64,000 nucleotides of DNA from Yponomeuta sedellus (taxonomy: Eukaryota; Arthropoda; Insecta; Lepidoptera; Yponomeutidae): assembly GCA_934045075.1 (NCBI GenBank), contig OW203730.1, positions 6,336,785 to 6,400,784 of the forward strand, written 5' to 3'. Below the pieces are notes generated by a model that saw only the letters and a program-made list of their open reading frames with translations, ran no database searches and was not told where the DNA came from. Below, piece by piece: positions 22,701 to 33,010 of this stretch (its first letter is position 1; each line of letters begins with the position of its first letter). The translations under genes were made by a program, and so were the position numbers.

Positions 22701-22981
22701 ACTTGTCACTTTTTTTCGAAACTAATCTGTGAATGCGGTTTTGTAGGGAATTTCCGTTACTCTAAGATAGTAAACCGAACAGGGTAAAAAACAAATTAGT
22801 CACGGAGTTATTGACGCTTAAAAAATCGCGTACAGGCAAAAAGTGGCATAAGTCAAACTTTTAAAATGCAATATCTCCAAATGTTTTTTGCTTGACTAGT
22901 TTGTCTTTTTCCCTGGGGTCTTCTTTTAAAACTTGTAGGATTAATGAGATAGTAAATATTATAATAATTGTCATCCAATTG

Positions 22982-23114
22982 CTATGCACCAGTTGGCAAC
23001 TCTTCAGTGCCACCGAAGTCAGTGGGGTTGCCAAAATACTTCTTGTAGAGATCCCGAAATTGCGAGTAGATGTCGGCCGCTGCCACTTCCTTATCCCTGT
23101 CGTGGGCTGAGTAC
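22982..23114 (-). CDS. Exon 3 of the CSalpha-beta peptide gene (C-terminal extension)
   Basis: The acceptor CTTCTTCCATGCAG is preceded by a good pyrimidine tract. The frame joins exon 2 through a split Arg codon and runs 43 residues to TAG at 22984-22982. The sequence is charged and probably helical in its first half (DRDKEVAAADIYSQFRDLYK) and Gly/Pro-rich at the end (FGGTEELPTGA). I recognise no family for this tail. No AATAAA is evident in the 120 bases after the stop. Confidence 0.72.
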
Positions 23115-25256
23115 CTGCATGGAAGAAGATGCGTTATGACTTGAATCATAAGACTGAATTTTCATAAACGTTTTTTTTTCACATGACTTAAAAAAAACTA
23201 ACCGGTTTTGTGGTGATCGAACACTGGCGTCTGAGTGCTTAGTGCGAGTTTTTTAACTACTCGATCGCGTTAACGTAAACTCATATTTCTATGCCATCGA
23301 GGAAGCGCCACCTAGCGACAAGTATGGAAATTAAAATTGCTGAGTGCGAGTTGTAATGGTTTACGTTGAGAAGTGAACACGTTTACCAGGCAAAACACGA
23401 ATAAACGCGAGTGCGAGTTGTACTGTGACAGCGTTTTGCCAGTTCGAACGGTTAACTTACTCATACTCACTACTCAATGCTCGATTAACGCGGTAGTAAA
23501 GTTATTCGATTGGATCTGTCAAACTCGCACTAAGCACTCGTAGGTTTAAATACGGGCACGTGCCAATGATGATTTCCTTCACGTGGTATTGACCACGTGA
23601 AGGAAATGATCATGAGGAAACCAAAGTGTCTGAGGTGTTCAAATAACTCAGTGCTTGATATTGCCAATCCGCTGTGGGCACGCGTGGCAATTAAACCCAT
23701 GTCTCTAAGAGATCTCTCTCTCTCTCTGAGAGAAGGTCTGAGCCCTGCAACGGGATGTTTATGAATTACATAAAAAACCCTTTTTACGATGAGCACTAGA
23801 TGGCGTGCCGTGTAAGCGCCTCGTACCTAAAAAAAGGAGACTCGTGCGTGTATGCGTATTTGTTCGTATTTGAGTGCATGTGCGTGTGTGTCTGTGTGTG
23901 CGTGTATGTGTGTGTGTTTGTTTGTGTGTATTTGTGCGTGTGTGTGTATTTGTGTATATGTATTTGTGAATGTGTATGTGTTTCTCCCATCACTGTTTTT
24001 TTCATACCTATGGCCACAGTAGCAGACGTGGTCTTTACCGCAGAAGGCCATTTTCCCTTTCTTGATGCAAGTTCGGATACACTCCCTTGCTACGTCTAAG
24101 TCCGGGCAGAAGTGGGCGATGTGGTGGCGGAATACCGGCTTTTCCGGAGGACCTGGCGGGTCAGCTGTTAAAAAAAGAATAAACAAGGATATATGTTCTT
24201 TAATCATCATCATCAGGCGTATACGGCCTCGGTGGCGCAGCGGTTTGGCACGCTAACTGTACAACCGAAGGTCTCGGGTTCGATCCCCGGTCGGATCAAA
24301 CTAGGTAACGGACTTTTCTAGTTCGTTTTTTTTGTAATTATTGTAGTCTATCGTCGAGTTATCACTTGTAACACAAGTCAATTAGTTGTACTTAGTATGG
24401 GGCTAACGAAATCTGTTTCCATGAATATTTATTTGAGAGGCCAACGCTGCTGCAATTGCAGTAGCCAACTATTGGGCAGGAGAAATATAAACGGGTCGAG
24501 TCGCAGACACGAAAAGAAGAAGTTCGAATTGCATCACAATAATGCTGATTTTTAATTCTGTTAATTAATGTTCGTGATGTCCTTGCCTGGTAACCACATC
24601 ACCGGGTATGGGACTAGGATAAGTGAGTATCGCGTGAAAGTTGTTATTATTATTGTGTTATAGAATTGTATTGGAAAAAATATATTGCACAGACACAGTT
24701 GTGCGAGTAAACAGCGAGCTCAATACTTCGCTACCCCGATGCACAATCGATAAGTTTCAAATAACTTACCGAAAACAAGTAACTCAGTTCCCCCATCGTC
24801 TATCTCTTCACGCAAACGTAGTGCTTTTTTAAGATCTGCTAACAAATCAAAACAATACTTATAATTTCAATTGATATTGTTAATAGATACCATAAGATTA
24901 TTGCAAATTCAATTATTATAAGACGAGGGCGTACTGAATGCAAGAAGCATTCTTTTCCAGCGAACCTTCAAATCAATTTATTTCAACGTAAAATGTACAT
25001 GCTGTTTGCCTAAAGTCAATGTAAAACGTAAGCCGCTGCCTTTGGGGCGTATTGTAGTGGAGAAAACGGCAAAGGGAAAAAAAACTCGACTCTGCCGTCT
25101 TTTCTCAAGTCATCTTAAATAAAATACATCAAACACATATACATTTGAACAGATTTCATGATTGCCATCAATAACTTTAACTTTAAAATACTAACTATAA
25201 GCCGCAGCAATGGTCACACAGAGGTAAATGAACAAAACGTATGTAAAAAACTCCAT
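22982..25256 (-). CDS. Secreted six-cysteine CSalpha-beta (defensin-like) peptide gene, three exons
   Basis: Joining three exons (25196-25256, 24008-24164, 22982-23114) gives a 116-residue protein. Residues 1-20 form a signal peptide: a start Met with one acidic residue, then a hydrophobic run (YVLFIYLCVTIAAA); cleavage near residue 19-21 is inferred. A proline-rich linker (DPPGPPEKP) follows. Cysteines sit at residues 40, 49, 53, 62, 68 and 70, giving C-x8-C-x3-C-x8-C-x5-C-x-C. This is the CxxxC/CxC signature of the cysteine-stabilised alpha-beta fold used by insect defensins and related peptides. The usual Gly two residues before the fourth Cys is missing (AFC). Exon 3 adds a tail of about 43 residues rich in Asp, Glu, Lys and Tyr, which canonical defensins lack. 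Introns: 24165-25195 (holds SINE E) and 23115-24007 (holds a MITE, an L fragment and a TG-rich tract). Splice phases match at both junctions (1 and 2). A role in immunity is inference from the fold; a venom-like or signalling peptide is possible. Confidence 0.8.
23233..23539. mobile_element. MITE in intron 2 of the CSalpha-beta gene
   Basis: Both ends carry GAGTGCTTAGTGCGAGTTT in inverted orientation around an internal region with related subterminal motifs (CTACTCGATCGCGTTAACG and AATGCTCGATTAACGCGG). Length is about 307 bp. I do not see a clear target duplication. Confidence 0.65.
23580..23765 (-). repeat. L-type SINE fragment in CSalpha-beta intron 2
   Basis: Begins with a hairpin (TTTCCTTCACGTGG and inverse, 23571-23605) and has TGGGCACGCGTGGCAATTAA and a CT run. 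Confidence 0.6.
23872..23985. repeat. TG-rich microsatellite in CSalpha-beta intron 2
   Basis: Degenerate TG/TGTA repeats begin about 20 bp from the exon 2 donor side. Confidence 0.9.
24008..24164 (-). CDS. Exon 2 of the CSalpha-beta peptide gene (all six cysteines)
   Basis: The acceptor is a strong pyrimidine run ending in TTTTTTTAACAG. The donor is AG/GTATGA. The exon is 157 nt (2 + 51 codons + 2) and carries every cysteine of the mature peptide, so the disulfide module is confined to a single exon, as is common in arthropod CSalpha-beta genes. Confidence 0.82.
24224..24445 (+). repeat. E-type tRNA-derived SINE in CSalpha-beta intron 1
   Basis: Head CCTCGGTGGCGCAGCGGTTT, B box GGTTCGATCCC, body AGTTATCACTTGTAACACAA, tail CATGAATATTTATT. 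Confidence 0.8.
25196..25256 (-). CDS. Exon 1 of the CSalpha-beta peptide gene (signal peptide)
   Basis: The ATG at 25256-25254 has a good context (CAGCCATGG). Twenty codons encode a typical signal peptide, and the exon ends after the first base of codon 21, followed by donor GTTAGT. Without splicing the frame meets a stop two codons later. The donor is weaker than GTAAGT, but it is the one that gives the phase 1 required by exon 2. No TATA box is evident within 60 bases upstream, so a 5' untranslated exon may exist. Confidence 0.72.
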
Positions 25257-25534
25257 GGCTGAGCGTGGTTCTTTGTCAGACCTATAACCGCCACACCACC
25301 TTCACCACCCCAATAACGTAGCTCGCATTATCACTGCGAAATAGTACTTTTGATTGCTTTTGCAACGGAGATGATTGGATGTGTAATTTCATTTCTCGAA
25401 ACGTATCGGATTAGTTCCAATTATTGGCACAGAAATAACTACACGAAAACAATGCAGCTTGGTAGGAAACAGTGTTCATGTGAAGTAATTTACTCGAATA
25501 TATAAATAAATAGTTTTTACATTAGTAGAATCGC
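25257..25534. promoter_or_regulatory. Presumed upstream region of the CSalpha-beta gene
   Basis: No TATA box, Inr or clear NF-kB or GATA cluster could be named with confidence. A CCACC-rich tract lies at 25290-25312. Confidence 0.25.
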
Positions 25535-25805
25535 TTGTCGCCGCGGCTGCCTGAGTGATGTTAAAAACGATCACGAAGGTTAAGCAACATAGGGTGCGTT
25601 CAGTGCATGGATGGGTGACCATCTATAACTAACGCTAGTGGCATTTTCCGAGCGGTTCCGTGCTTCGAGGGCACGTTAAACAGTTGGTGCCGGCTGCCGT
25701 CGTTAAGCCAAGTCAGGCGGCTGGAAAACTTCTGATAGTAGGACCAGCCACTAATCAAGCAAGCCTCCACCAATCCGGACTTAGCCTCCGTTGTGGAGTA
25801 TGCCT
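25535..25805 (+). repeat. Family B SINE with best-preserved 5S head
   Basis: GATCACGAAGGTTAAGCAAC and GTGCATGGATGGGTGACC follow the order and spacing of the 5S rRNA internal promoter. The tail is deleted in the middle. Confidence 0.8.
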
Positions 25806-25935
25806 TCCTTAGGGAAGAGACCCTTGACGCCGTTCACGGTCTTGTGCCGCCCACATCCTGCGAATCCCCGCCACCATAACCAGGTCGTCAGATCATCTGG
25901 TGGAGGGCCCGCCTATGCTGCGTCGTCCAGACGTC
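25806..25935 (-). pseudogene. LINE 3' end fragment
   Basis: The minus strand resembles the GRPTTRWSDDL/DRERW end region with several stops (CCTCCACCAGATGATCTGAC). Confidence 0.45.
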
Positions 25936-26019
25936 GGTCGCCAGGTCAGAACTTTTTCGCCCAAACGGCCATCAGTACTTCGAGCTATGTTCCCCGCCCA
26001 TTACCGCTTCAACTGAGCA

Positions 26020-26345
26020 ATTCTTCGAGCTATATCAGTAACTCTGCTTCAAACGCTTGGCAGACGTTTTTTCTGTTGTGCTCCACAACGCGCCCACGTA
26101 CACTGCGCTTAACATTAGATACCTACTTCCTAAGCAGCACGCTGGTCAAATTCCTGGATCCCTCCTTACAGCCCGGTCCTTACACCATATGACTTCTTTT
26201 TATTCCTGATATTTAGATATCTGTTCAAAGTCTCCCGCCGGAAGATGCGATGTCTGTGTTCAAGCAGGTTGTAAACGAGATGCTTGCGGCGAACTGGAAA
26301 AAGTGTTTCGAAAACTGTTTCTGACGCATGAAGCTTTGTATATTT
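26020..26345 (+). pseudogene. Relic of a second mariner transposase (C-terminal part)
   Basis: Fragments in shifting frames resemble a mariner C-terminus: a degraded DNAxxH region followed by LVKFLD and a damaged SPDL motif, then SLPPEDAMSVFKQVV and NWKKCFEN before a stop near 26324. It differs clearly from the element at 18 kb, so it belongs to another mariner lineage and is much older. Confidence 0.6.
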
Positions 26346-27084
26346 ATTTTAATTCATTATTACACTAATTATATGAGCAGCAAACTTTTCCCAGCAAACC
26401 TTTAGTGTCAAAGAGACTGGAAAAGTGTAGTGCAAGAAAAAAGTAAGTAAACAGGCTGGTAAAGTACTTTGATAATACAAATCACAAATCACACAAAAAG
26501 TTTGTACAACATAGTCATCACAATTTTTGTCCTTTTAATCTCCGCGAATCGAACTAACCGCAACGTGGTCTCGAAAGAATACCAGAGTTGTGGGTAGGTA
26601 ACACTCCCGCAACACATGCTGAGTCGAGTCCACTTTAGGGACTCATTACTGAAAACCAATAGCTGTTCTTGATGTTCATCACTGTTGCGTTTATTTTAAT
26701 TTTTAACATATATTTCTTTCTATTGTTTTTACTTTTGTTCGTATTTAATTTCATTGTTATTAGTCCATTTCTGTATGTTCGTTTTTAGTATTTTGTTCGT
26801 AAATAAACATACTTCTATCCTATTCTAAAATATTTAATAAGTCTCAGATTTCCTTTACTATGTTTTCCTTCATAGTACCTTTTCAAATAACGTAAACATC
26901 TAAGAAGAACGCAAGTGTCGCTAGTGCTGAGTAAATGATAAAACGTGACGTAATGCAGTGCTAGGTTGTAGCAGTTGTAAATATTCAAGATTGAAGGAGT
27001 TCTGAAGTGACATTGAAGAAAAATTATAACGTTCACTGAATGCACTCAATAATTATTATTTTACACAATACAATCACTTGTCGG
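26346..27084. other. Unassigned AT-rich stretch
   Basis: A 76-codon minus frame (26815-27045) has no motif; no repeat recognised. Confidence 0.35.
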
Positions 27085-27320
27085 CTTAGATTCGGCTAAC
27101 GCATTGTATTACAATGAACTTGGCTATTTAATTTCGTTGCTGCTTCAAGTCTACGCGCGCACATACATCGAACCTTCTAGGCGTCAATGGATTGAAAAAA
27201 CACCCCACGTGACCCAACCATGTACCTGCCATGGTACTATAATGCACTAACAGAATCGAGGCCCTGGATGGGTGATCATTCCTTAACTACCGCTAGAGGC
27301 ATTTTTCTGTGCTACATCAT
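27085..27320 (+). repeat. Family C unit joined to a B fragment
   Basis: ATACATCGAACCTTCTAGGC and GAATCGAGGCCCTGGATGGG; the C-to-B junction is the same as at 17.06 kb. Confidence 0.65.
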
Positions 27321-27460
27321 ACATCAAACCTTTAAGGTGTCAATGGTATGAAAAACGCGTCACGTGACGGGTGACGGGTAATAATACCATGACAGATACT
27401 TGGTTGGGACCAAGTATCTGTCATGATAGTATTATGCACTAACAGAATAGAGGCCCTGGT
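27321..27460. repeat. Second, diverged family C unit with hairpin
   Basis: ATGACAGATACTTGGT at 27389-27404 is matched exactly inverted at 27409-27424 with a four-base loop. Confidence 0.65.
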
Positions 27461-27536
27461 CCTAAGCTAGGATGCCGTGTGCTATAGTAACCAGGCAAGC
27501 ACATTACAAATACACCCAGACTGAGGCCATTTGATT

Positions 27537-27709
27537 ATATTATTTTTAATGCACTAACTCGTGCTAAGGACAATTTTAAAAACCTATTTAGAGGCTATAA
27601 ATTCCACCCATGCCGGGATTCGAACTCGCGACCTCTGGCTATCCGTGCCAGCGCTCTTTCCAACTGACCTAATGGGCAACTCACCGGCATCAGTGAAATT
27701 CCGAACCAT
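27537..27709 (-). repeat. Family A element
   Basis: Tail at left (TTAATGCACTAACTCGTGC), tRNA-like middle with intact B box; ends in the GCATCAGTGAAATT region. Confidence 0.8.
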
Positions 27710-27710
27710 A

Positions 27711-27860
27711 GCGCAAGGTTGTGCCATCATTGGGGGGTAGTGCCCATAATCCCCATGCTGGGCATGCGGGTTGGGGATCGCAGCTTGGGGGCGCTGCTGC
27801 CCACCCCCGGGTTTGTGTCCCTTAGTCGCCTTTTAAGACACCCGCGGGAAGAATTTGGAT
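27711..27860 (+). repeat. Repeat K fragment
   Basis: TGTGCCATCATTGGGGGGTA to CGCCTTTTAAGACACCCGCG. Confidence 0.6.
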
Positions 27861-27954
27861 TTGATACCACTCGCTGAAGCTAAAAGGAAAACTGAGGGTG
27901 TGAGATGTTATCGGCGCTTAAAATTGCCAATCCGTAGTGGGCATGCATGAACGT

Positions 27955-28060
27955 CTTACACAAATCTTGTTAGCCCCAGACTAAGTACAACTAAATTACT
28001 TGTGTTACAGGTGCTAACTCGACGATACACTCAATACAATAAATACATAGATAACACCCA
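27955..28060 (-). repeat. E-type SINE tail fragment
   Basis: CAAATCTTGTTAGCCCCAGA and GTGTTACAGGTGCTAACTCG. Confidence 0.65.
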
Positions 28061-28495
28061 TCCATCCAATTAACCCTATATACTCTCTGAGAGAAGGGCA
28101 ATTGCGGAAAACGACTACACCTGTGACATTGAAACCCGCCGGTGCGTGCAAAACTGTCACGTAATCCAGCATAAACACCATTTACCCCAGCACTCCTCAC
28201 AGTTCTCGGCTTGTTTATTTTTGCATGATCCCGCACCCGTGTGCCGGCCATTACGGCCATCTGGCGTCGAAATAGTTTCCATCTGTAATACGGAGGATTT
28301 ATGATTCCATTTACGCCATTTTTTCCGGGGCGCTCGTCAAAACTGAAAGCCTGTTAGTTGATGTTTTTTGCTCCTCCCCGCTGGGGTGCTTGGGACGGAA
28401 TAGTTTGAGTATCTGGCATATAAATATTTTTTTTTATTTATAATGCAGTCGGGAATTAAGGTACCATATAACTATTTGAAAAAAAACATATATTT
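28061..28495. other. Unassigned stretch
   Basis: Open minus frame of 89 codons (27991-28260) overlaps the SINE tail and has no motif. Confidence 0.35.
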
Positions 28496-28497
28496 GG

Positions 28498-28605
28498 CAA
28501 TAAGGCCGCCAATTTTACTTTGTATCTTTACATGATTTATAATATGTGCTCTGGTGTACAATAAATAATATTCTTACCTTATTTTATCTTATAATAAATC
28601 CTGAG
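28498..28605 (+). repeat. J-type element
   Basis: AATAAGGCCGCCAATTTTAC, GTGTACAATAAATAATATTC and a CTTA-type tail. Confidence 0.6.
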
Positions 28606-28850
28606 GTGTTAAAAACCTCAGCGTTTTATATTGCCAATCCGCATAGGGCACGCATGGAAATCAAGCCCATACCACTACAGGGCACAGGCCTTCTCTCAGA
28701 GAGAGTGTATGTGCGTAATTACCAACCGTGCCCACCGGGGATTGACTATTTCAAGTGTTGAGGTATTTAAACACCTCTAACACTCAGATTTTCTCACGAT
28801 GTTTTCCTTCGCGTTAGCGAGTGGTATAGCTACTATAATTTCATAATATA
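28606..28850 (+). repeat. L-type SINE
   Basis: TTGCCAATCCGCATAGGGCA, CAGAGAGAGTGT and GTTTTCCTTCGCGTTAGCGA. Confidence 0.65.
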
Positions 28851-29131
28851 ATATCACTAATTTTGTCCATTTAGCTGGAATTTCTGTAATCTGACAGGAA
28901 ACTACTTGTTTACTACTCTCAACAATCTAGAGCAAGTAATTTCCTTTTCCGTCCCAATCACAATGGCTTGTCATTTTTTCTAGTAATAAAGATTGACGTT
29001 TTTGAAATAAAACGTTTATTAAAATAAACTATTTGTTTTAATAAATTATAAGTAATATTATTTGGGATATTACTTTTGTAAACTTTGTTTATTAAAAAAC
29101 CTTTTTGTATTCTATTATATGTTCCACTCGT
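28851..29131. other. AT-rich spacer
   Basis: Nothing identifiable. Confidence 0.3.
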
Positions 29132-29478
29132 GTGAAGCACTCGTTGCCTAGGTGAAACGAGTGATTGGAATCAATCACTTGAGTTAAGCAACAACTGGCG
29201 CGGGATGGGTAACCGTCCCGTGACTACCGTTAGTGGCATTTTTTTCGAGCGCCTCAGTGCTTCGCAAGGCCGGCTGTCATGTAATGGCAGTCGTTAAGCC
29301 ATTTCAGAGGCCTAATGGGCAGTTTGATAACCTCTGACAGTAAGACCCGCCAATGTCTTACAATCCTCCACCAACCCGGACTTGGCACCCGTGGTGGAGT
29401 ATGGCCTAACATTCCTGCGATGCAGGAAGGGACTGGTGCTCCAGCAGTGGGGACATACAGGGTTGTTAACGAACGAAC
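29132..29478 (+). repeat. Family B SINE
   Basis: Head GTTAAGCAACAACTGGCGCG (with a short internal deletion before GGATGGGTAACC) and complete tail. Confidence 0.78.
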
Positions 29479-29900
29479 CCACAAAACGAGGCATCAACGG
29501 GGCATAAACCTAAATAAGCCATAACCCCATAGAACGAAAGTTACGTAAATGCAGTCCAGAATCGCGACTATGTCCCAAAAGACACCTCATTCGCGACTTC
29601 CAATAATGAAACTTGCAGTATTGCAGCGGCGTGAACTTGGTACTCGAAAGCTGGCTCTAACGCAGTCAAGTCCAATTACTGCGGAGTTTAAATGAGTCCC
29701 CAATGGGTTAACTTCAATGCCTTACTTATAGAAAGTAGATGGAGTATTACTTCAGCTGTTCATTTGAGTCACGAGCGATTGGAGATCCTTACTAAGAGTA
29801 AGGGTTGTATTTGTAAGAATAGGATTCTTTTGTTTGGTTGTTTGTTTCTTACGGGCATTAAAATCGCGTCACGTGATACCAAACACCACACTAAAGGCTG
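29479..29900. other. Unassigned stretch
   Basis: An 84-codon frame at 29692-29946 runs into the GTC microsatellite; not called. Confidence 0.35.
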
Positions 29901-29913
29901 TGTCGATGAAGCC

Positions 29914-30190
29914 GTCGTCGTCGTCGTCGTCGTCAGGCTATACTAGTTCACTGCTGGACATAGCCCTCTCCTAAAGAGCGCCACGTTGTGCTATCATAGG
30001 GGGTAATGCCCATAATCCCCACGCTGGGCATGCGGGTTGGGGATCGCAGTTCGGTGGAATTGTACTGCAGGGGGCGCTGCTGCCCACCCCCCGCTTTGTG
30101 TCCCTTAGTCGCCTTTTACGAGACCCGCGGGAAGAGTTTGGGTTGGTGCTATTCTCTAGGCCGACACCACACAGGTCGACGAATCCGCTG
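29914..30190 (+). repeat. Repeat K with (GTC)7 lead
   Basis: Seven GTC units (29914-29934), CAGTGAACTAGTATAGCC region inverse, then the same modules as at 3.4 kb. Confidence 0.65.
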
Positions 30191-30221
30191 AACACTAATG
30201 CTGCTGGACGGATCCTTAAAT

Positions 30222-30392
30222 ATAGGTACGGGGCCTAGAATCTGCTAATGCACTGTGGTACAATGAGAACTGCATGAACATGGCGATTTAATTTCGTTGA
30301 TGCCTCAAGTCGACGCGCGCACATACATCGAACATTCTAGGCGTCAATAGATTGAAAAAACACCCCACGTGAACTAACCATGTAATAGTTTT
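30222..30392 (+). repeat. Family C unit
   Basis: CACTGTGGTACAATGAGAAC and ATTGAAAAAACACCCCACGT. Confidence 0.6.
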
Positions 30393-30593
30393 ATGCGCTA
30401 GTCTGGTAACCAATCGCATTGCAATGGTACAACCCGTGCTACTTAACTCGGTACCTCGCGCGGTTCTATCTTCTTCTATTTCATTTGCGCAAGTTATACC
30501 CCTAGAATAACTTTGTACTGCTATTGCTTTGTACACTTCCAAATTGAGGCAAATTACAACCGTGGTCGTGCTTATATCGTTGAAATTAAATTG

Positions 30594-30702
30594 AATGAAA
30601 AGGTTTTATTCAAAGAGCGCAGAAACGGCGGCTTAAACTAAGTGCCCATTTCAAAATATAGATCACTTTGGAGTAAAAATGGACAAAAAAACTCAAGTAG
30701 GA
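30594..30702. repeat. Dispersed repeat M
   Basis: Second copy of the 10.4 kb repeat (AAAAGGTTTTATTCAAAGAG). Confidence 0.5.
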
Positions 30703-31700
30703 AACCTTGACCATGCAATAATATTATATTATTATGGACAAGAACTATTGTACTTCTATTGAACCTGCGATTGGAATCTACGTGTGGACTTCGTGTCGTG
30801 AAGACCTCCAGACCAGACCCTGCGTGAATAAATCCTAAGAAGTTGTCATTGTCCTTTTACCTCCAGATCTAGAACCCTAGCTCGTAACAATATGACTATA
30901 CTGTTGTGGATTTATATAGTTTGAGTTATTCATTTGACCGCATGTGACATTTTTAGGTAGATTGAAAGGCCAATGCCAAACTCTCGTAACACAGACCGCA
31001 TCCGAAAACAGCAACGCTCTTAATGAACTCTAGCTGCAAACTGTTCGGGGAAGTTTCTTTCCGCTTCATCGGAGTTCGGCACCGATTGACTCTCGTTTGT
31101 TTCCTTTTTAGGGCCCAACTTTGGCACCGGCCATTTGACTTTGGGACCACTTGGGGAATCTTGCGGAGAACCGGTTCGGTCGAGGAGGTGACTTGACGGT
31201 AGCGCAGGTTTTTAGGATTCCGTACCCGAAAATAGCCAAATGGGAGACTATAAGATAAGATAAGGATATTCTTATTGTATAGCCTGCTTCCGTATTATAT
31301 CGCCTGTCCACCCGCCTGAGTTTTAAAGGACTTTGGAACCGTAATAGATAGCCAAATAATAAAATTTTCAAAATAATATAAAAATGAGGGAAGTCGCCGT
31401 ATTTTCGAATTACTTCAGGTTTTTAGTATGTCCTGTATACATCCCAATGGGTAGCATTAGCTTTCTCTCAGAGTCATAGGACTAAAATAAAACTGCTGAA
31501 AATTTTTCGCGTTTCCAAAGTTTTACCCATAGAACAAAACAAATTTGTCAAACAATATGTTAAAATTGATGTCAAACGTCAAAATTGGTGGTTTAACAAT
31601 AACAAAAGATGCTAGGAAAGAAACTCCACATCTGTTCTTTTCCAACAAAGTTTTACTTAACAGATTTTTCAACTTAAAAATTATTGCCTATTGAACATAA
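30703..31700. other. Unassigned stretch
   Basis: A J-tail piece at 31248-31275 (AAGATAAGATAAGGATATTC). Minus frames of 65 and 87 codons near 30953-31371 show no family. Confidence 0.35.
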
Positions 31701-31704
31701 CATA

Positions 31705-31855
31705 ACACGTACATACAAGTACATACATTGCTTCTAGCCCCACACTAGAATACCCTGTGTCGTGAAAACCAGAAACAACGACATCACAAAAATGTAAACA
31801 TCCAAGACCTGGGTTTTTTTTATCCCCAGCCGGAATTCGTATCATCCTCTAAAAT
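31705..31855 (-). repeat. G-type SINE
   Basis: CATTGCTTCTAGCCCCACAC and AACATCCAAGACCTGGG, with a degraded B box. Confidence 0.65.
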
Positions 31856-32424
31856 ATATATTAATATCTACTGCTTTACCAGACATCGTTGTTAATTCTA
31901 AATAATGCTTGATGATATAGTAAATTTTTATGCATAGATTATGCTAAACACATTTTTAAACCACCTTGGAGATAACTCAAATACATCTCATTTCCTTCAC
32001 CGCTGGCGAGTGGATCCGTTTTGGATTTTACGAGGATATTTCTACACCCTGTATAGGCTGCTTAATTAAACGTTGTTCATATTGACGTGCGGAAACCCGC
32101 TTTTTGGGAGGGTAAAAGAACGGAAATTCCTGTACAGTACAGAATTTTCATGGCAAAAGGGCAAAGAAAGTCAGGAAACGCAACACCTGTTGATAATCTC
32201 AGCGGGGGGTAAGATATTGCGTCCTTTCATGCCCCCTGCAGGTTTCACTTTTATTAATAATACTTTGTCTTTAAGGGAAGGCTCCTTAAGAGAACCGCGG
32301 CGTAATAAGGTACAAGGCAATCGTTTTGTCTGCGCTTACAACAGAAATTATTAGTCGTAGGATAATTCTAGAGTCTGTTTATTTCTACGTTGTTACTATA
32401 GAAGGAAATTAACAATTTAAAATC
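31856..32424. other. Unassigned stretch
   Basis: A 93-codon plus frame (32073-32354) lacks motifs; CAGGAAACGCAACACCTG is a small inverted repeat. Confidence 0.35.
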
Positions 32425-32426
32425 AT

Positions 32427-32575
32427 TATATTCTTTTTATTGCACTAACCCGTGCTTATGACAATTTTAAAAACCTTTTGAACCCACGACCTTTGGCACG
32501 TTTAGCCAGAGGTCGCGGGTTCGAGTACCGGCATGGGTGGAATTTTTAGCCTCTAAATAGGGTTTTAAAATTTTA
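32427..32575 (+). repeat. Family A element, folded and truncated
   Basis: Inverted tail joined directly to part of the tRNA-like region and direct tail. Confidence 0.65.
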
Positions 32576-32639
32576 AATCAACTTCTACGGGCACTTTTTG
32601 AGTGCACTTTTTATCAATTCTTAATATATACTTTTTAAT

Positions 32640-32812
32640 AGCATATAAACGTCCCACTGCAGAGCACAGGCCTTTTCTGGGACAGCGAGAGAGAGAGAGA
32701 GAGAGAGTAATTTCAAGCGCTGGGGCACTTCAATACCTCAAACTCTCAGGTTTTCCCACCATGATTTCCTTTAGATTAGCGAGTGGTATTGCTACTATTT
32801 TTTCACAATGAA
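32640..32812 (+). repeat. L-type SINE with GA run
   Basis: AAACGTCCCACTGCAGAGCA, nine GA units at 32691-32708. Confidence 0.6.
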
Positions 32813-32817
32813 TACTT

Positions 32818-33010
32818 AAAAAACCTATTTAGAGGCTAAAAATTCCACCCATGCCGGGACTCGAACCCGCGAACTCTGGCAGTACTCTCCCAACTGAGCT
32901 AATGGGTTACTTACTGGCATCAGTGAAATTTCGATCCTCTTTACAATAGTCTCTGTATTACGTACAGGCAACAACATCTGCCTGAAGTAATTTGCATCGC
33001 TTGCAATAAT
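32818..33010 (-). repeat. Family A element
   Basis: B box GGTTCGAGTCC on the minus strand; a deletion removes the anticodon-side arm. Confidence 0.75.

Noticed and set aside
22892..23110. 72-codon plus-strand frame
   Set aside because: It is antisense to exon 3 of the cysteine-rich peptide gene, whose frame, splice site and stop are better supported.
23800..24099. Open plus-strand frame rich in Cys and Val
   Set aside because: It reads through the TG microsatellite and lies antisense to exon 2 of the cysteine-rich peptide gene; its cysteines come from repeat TGT codons.
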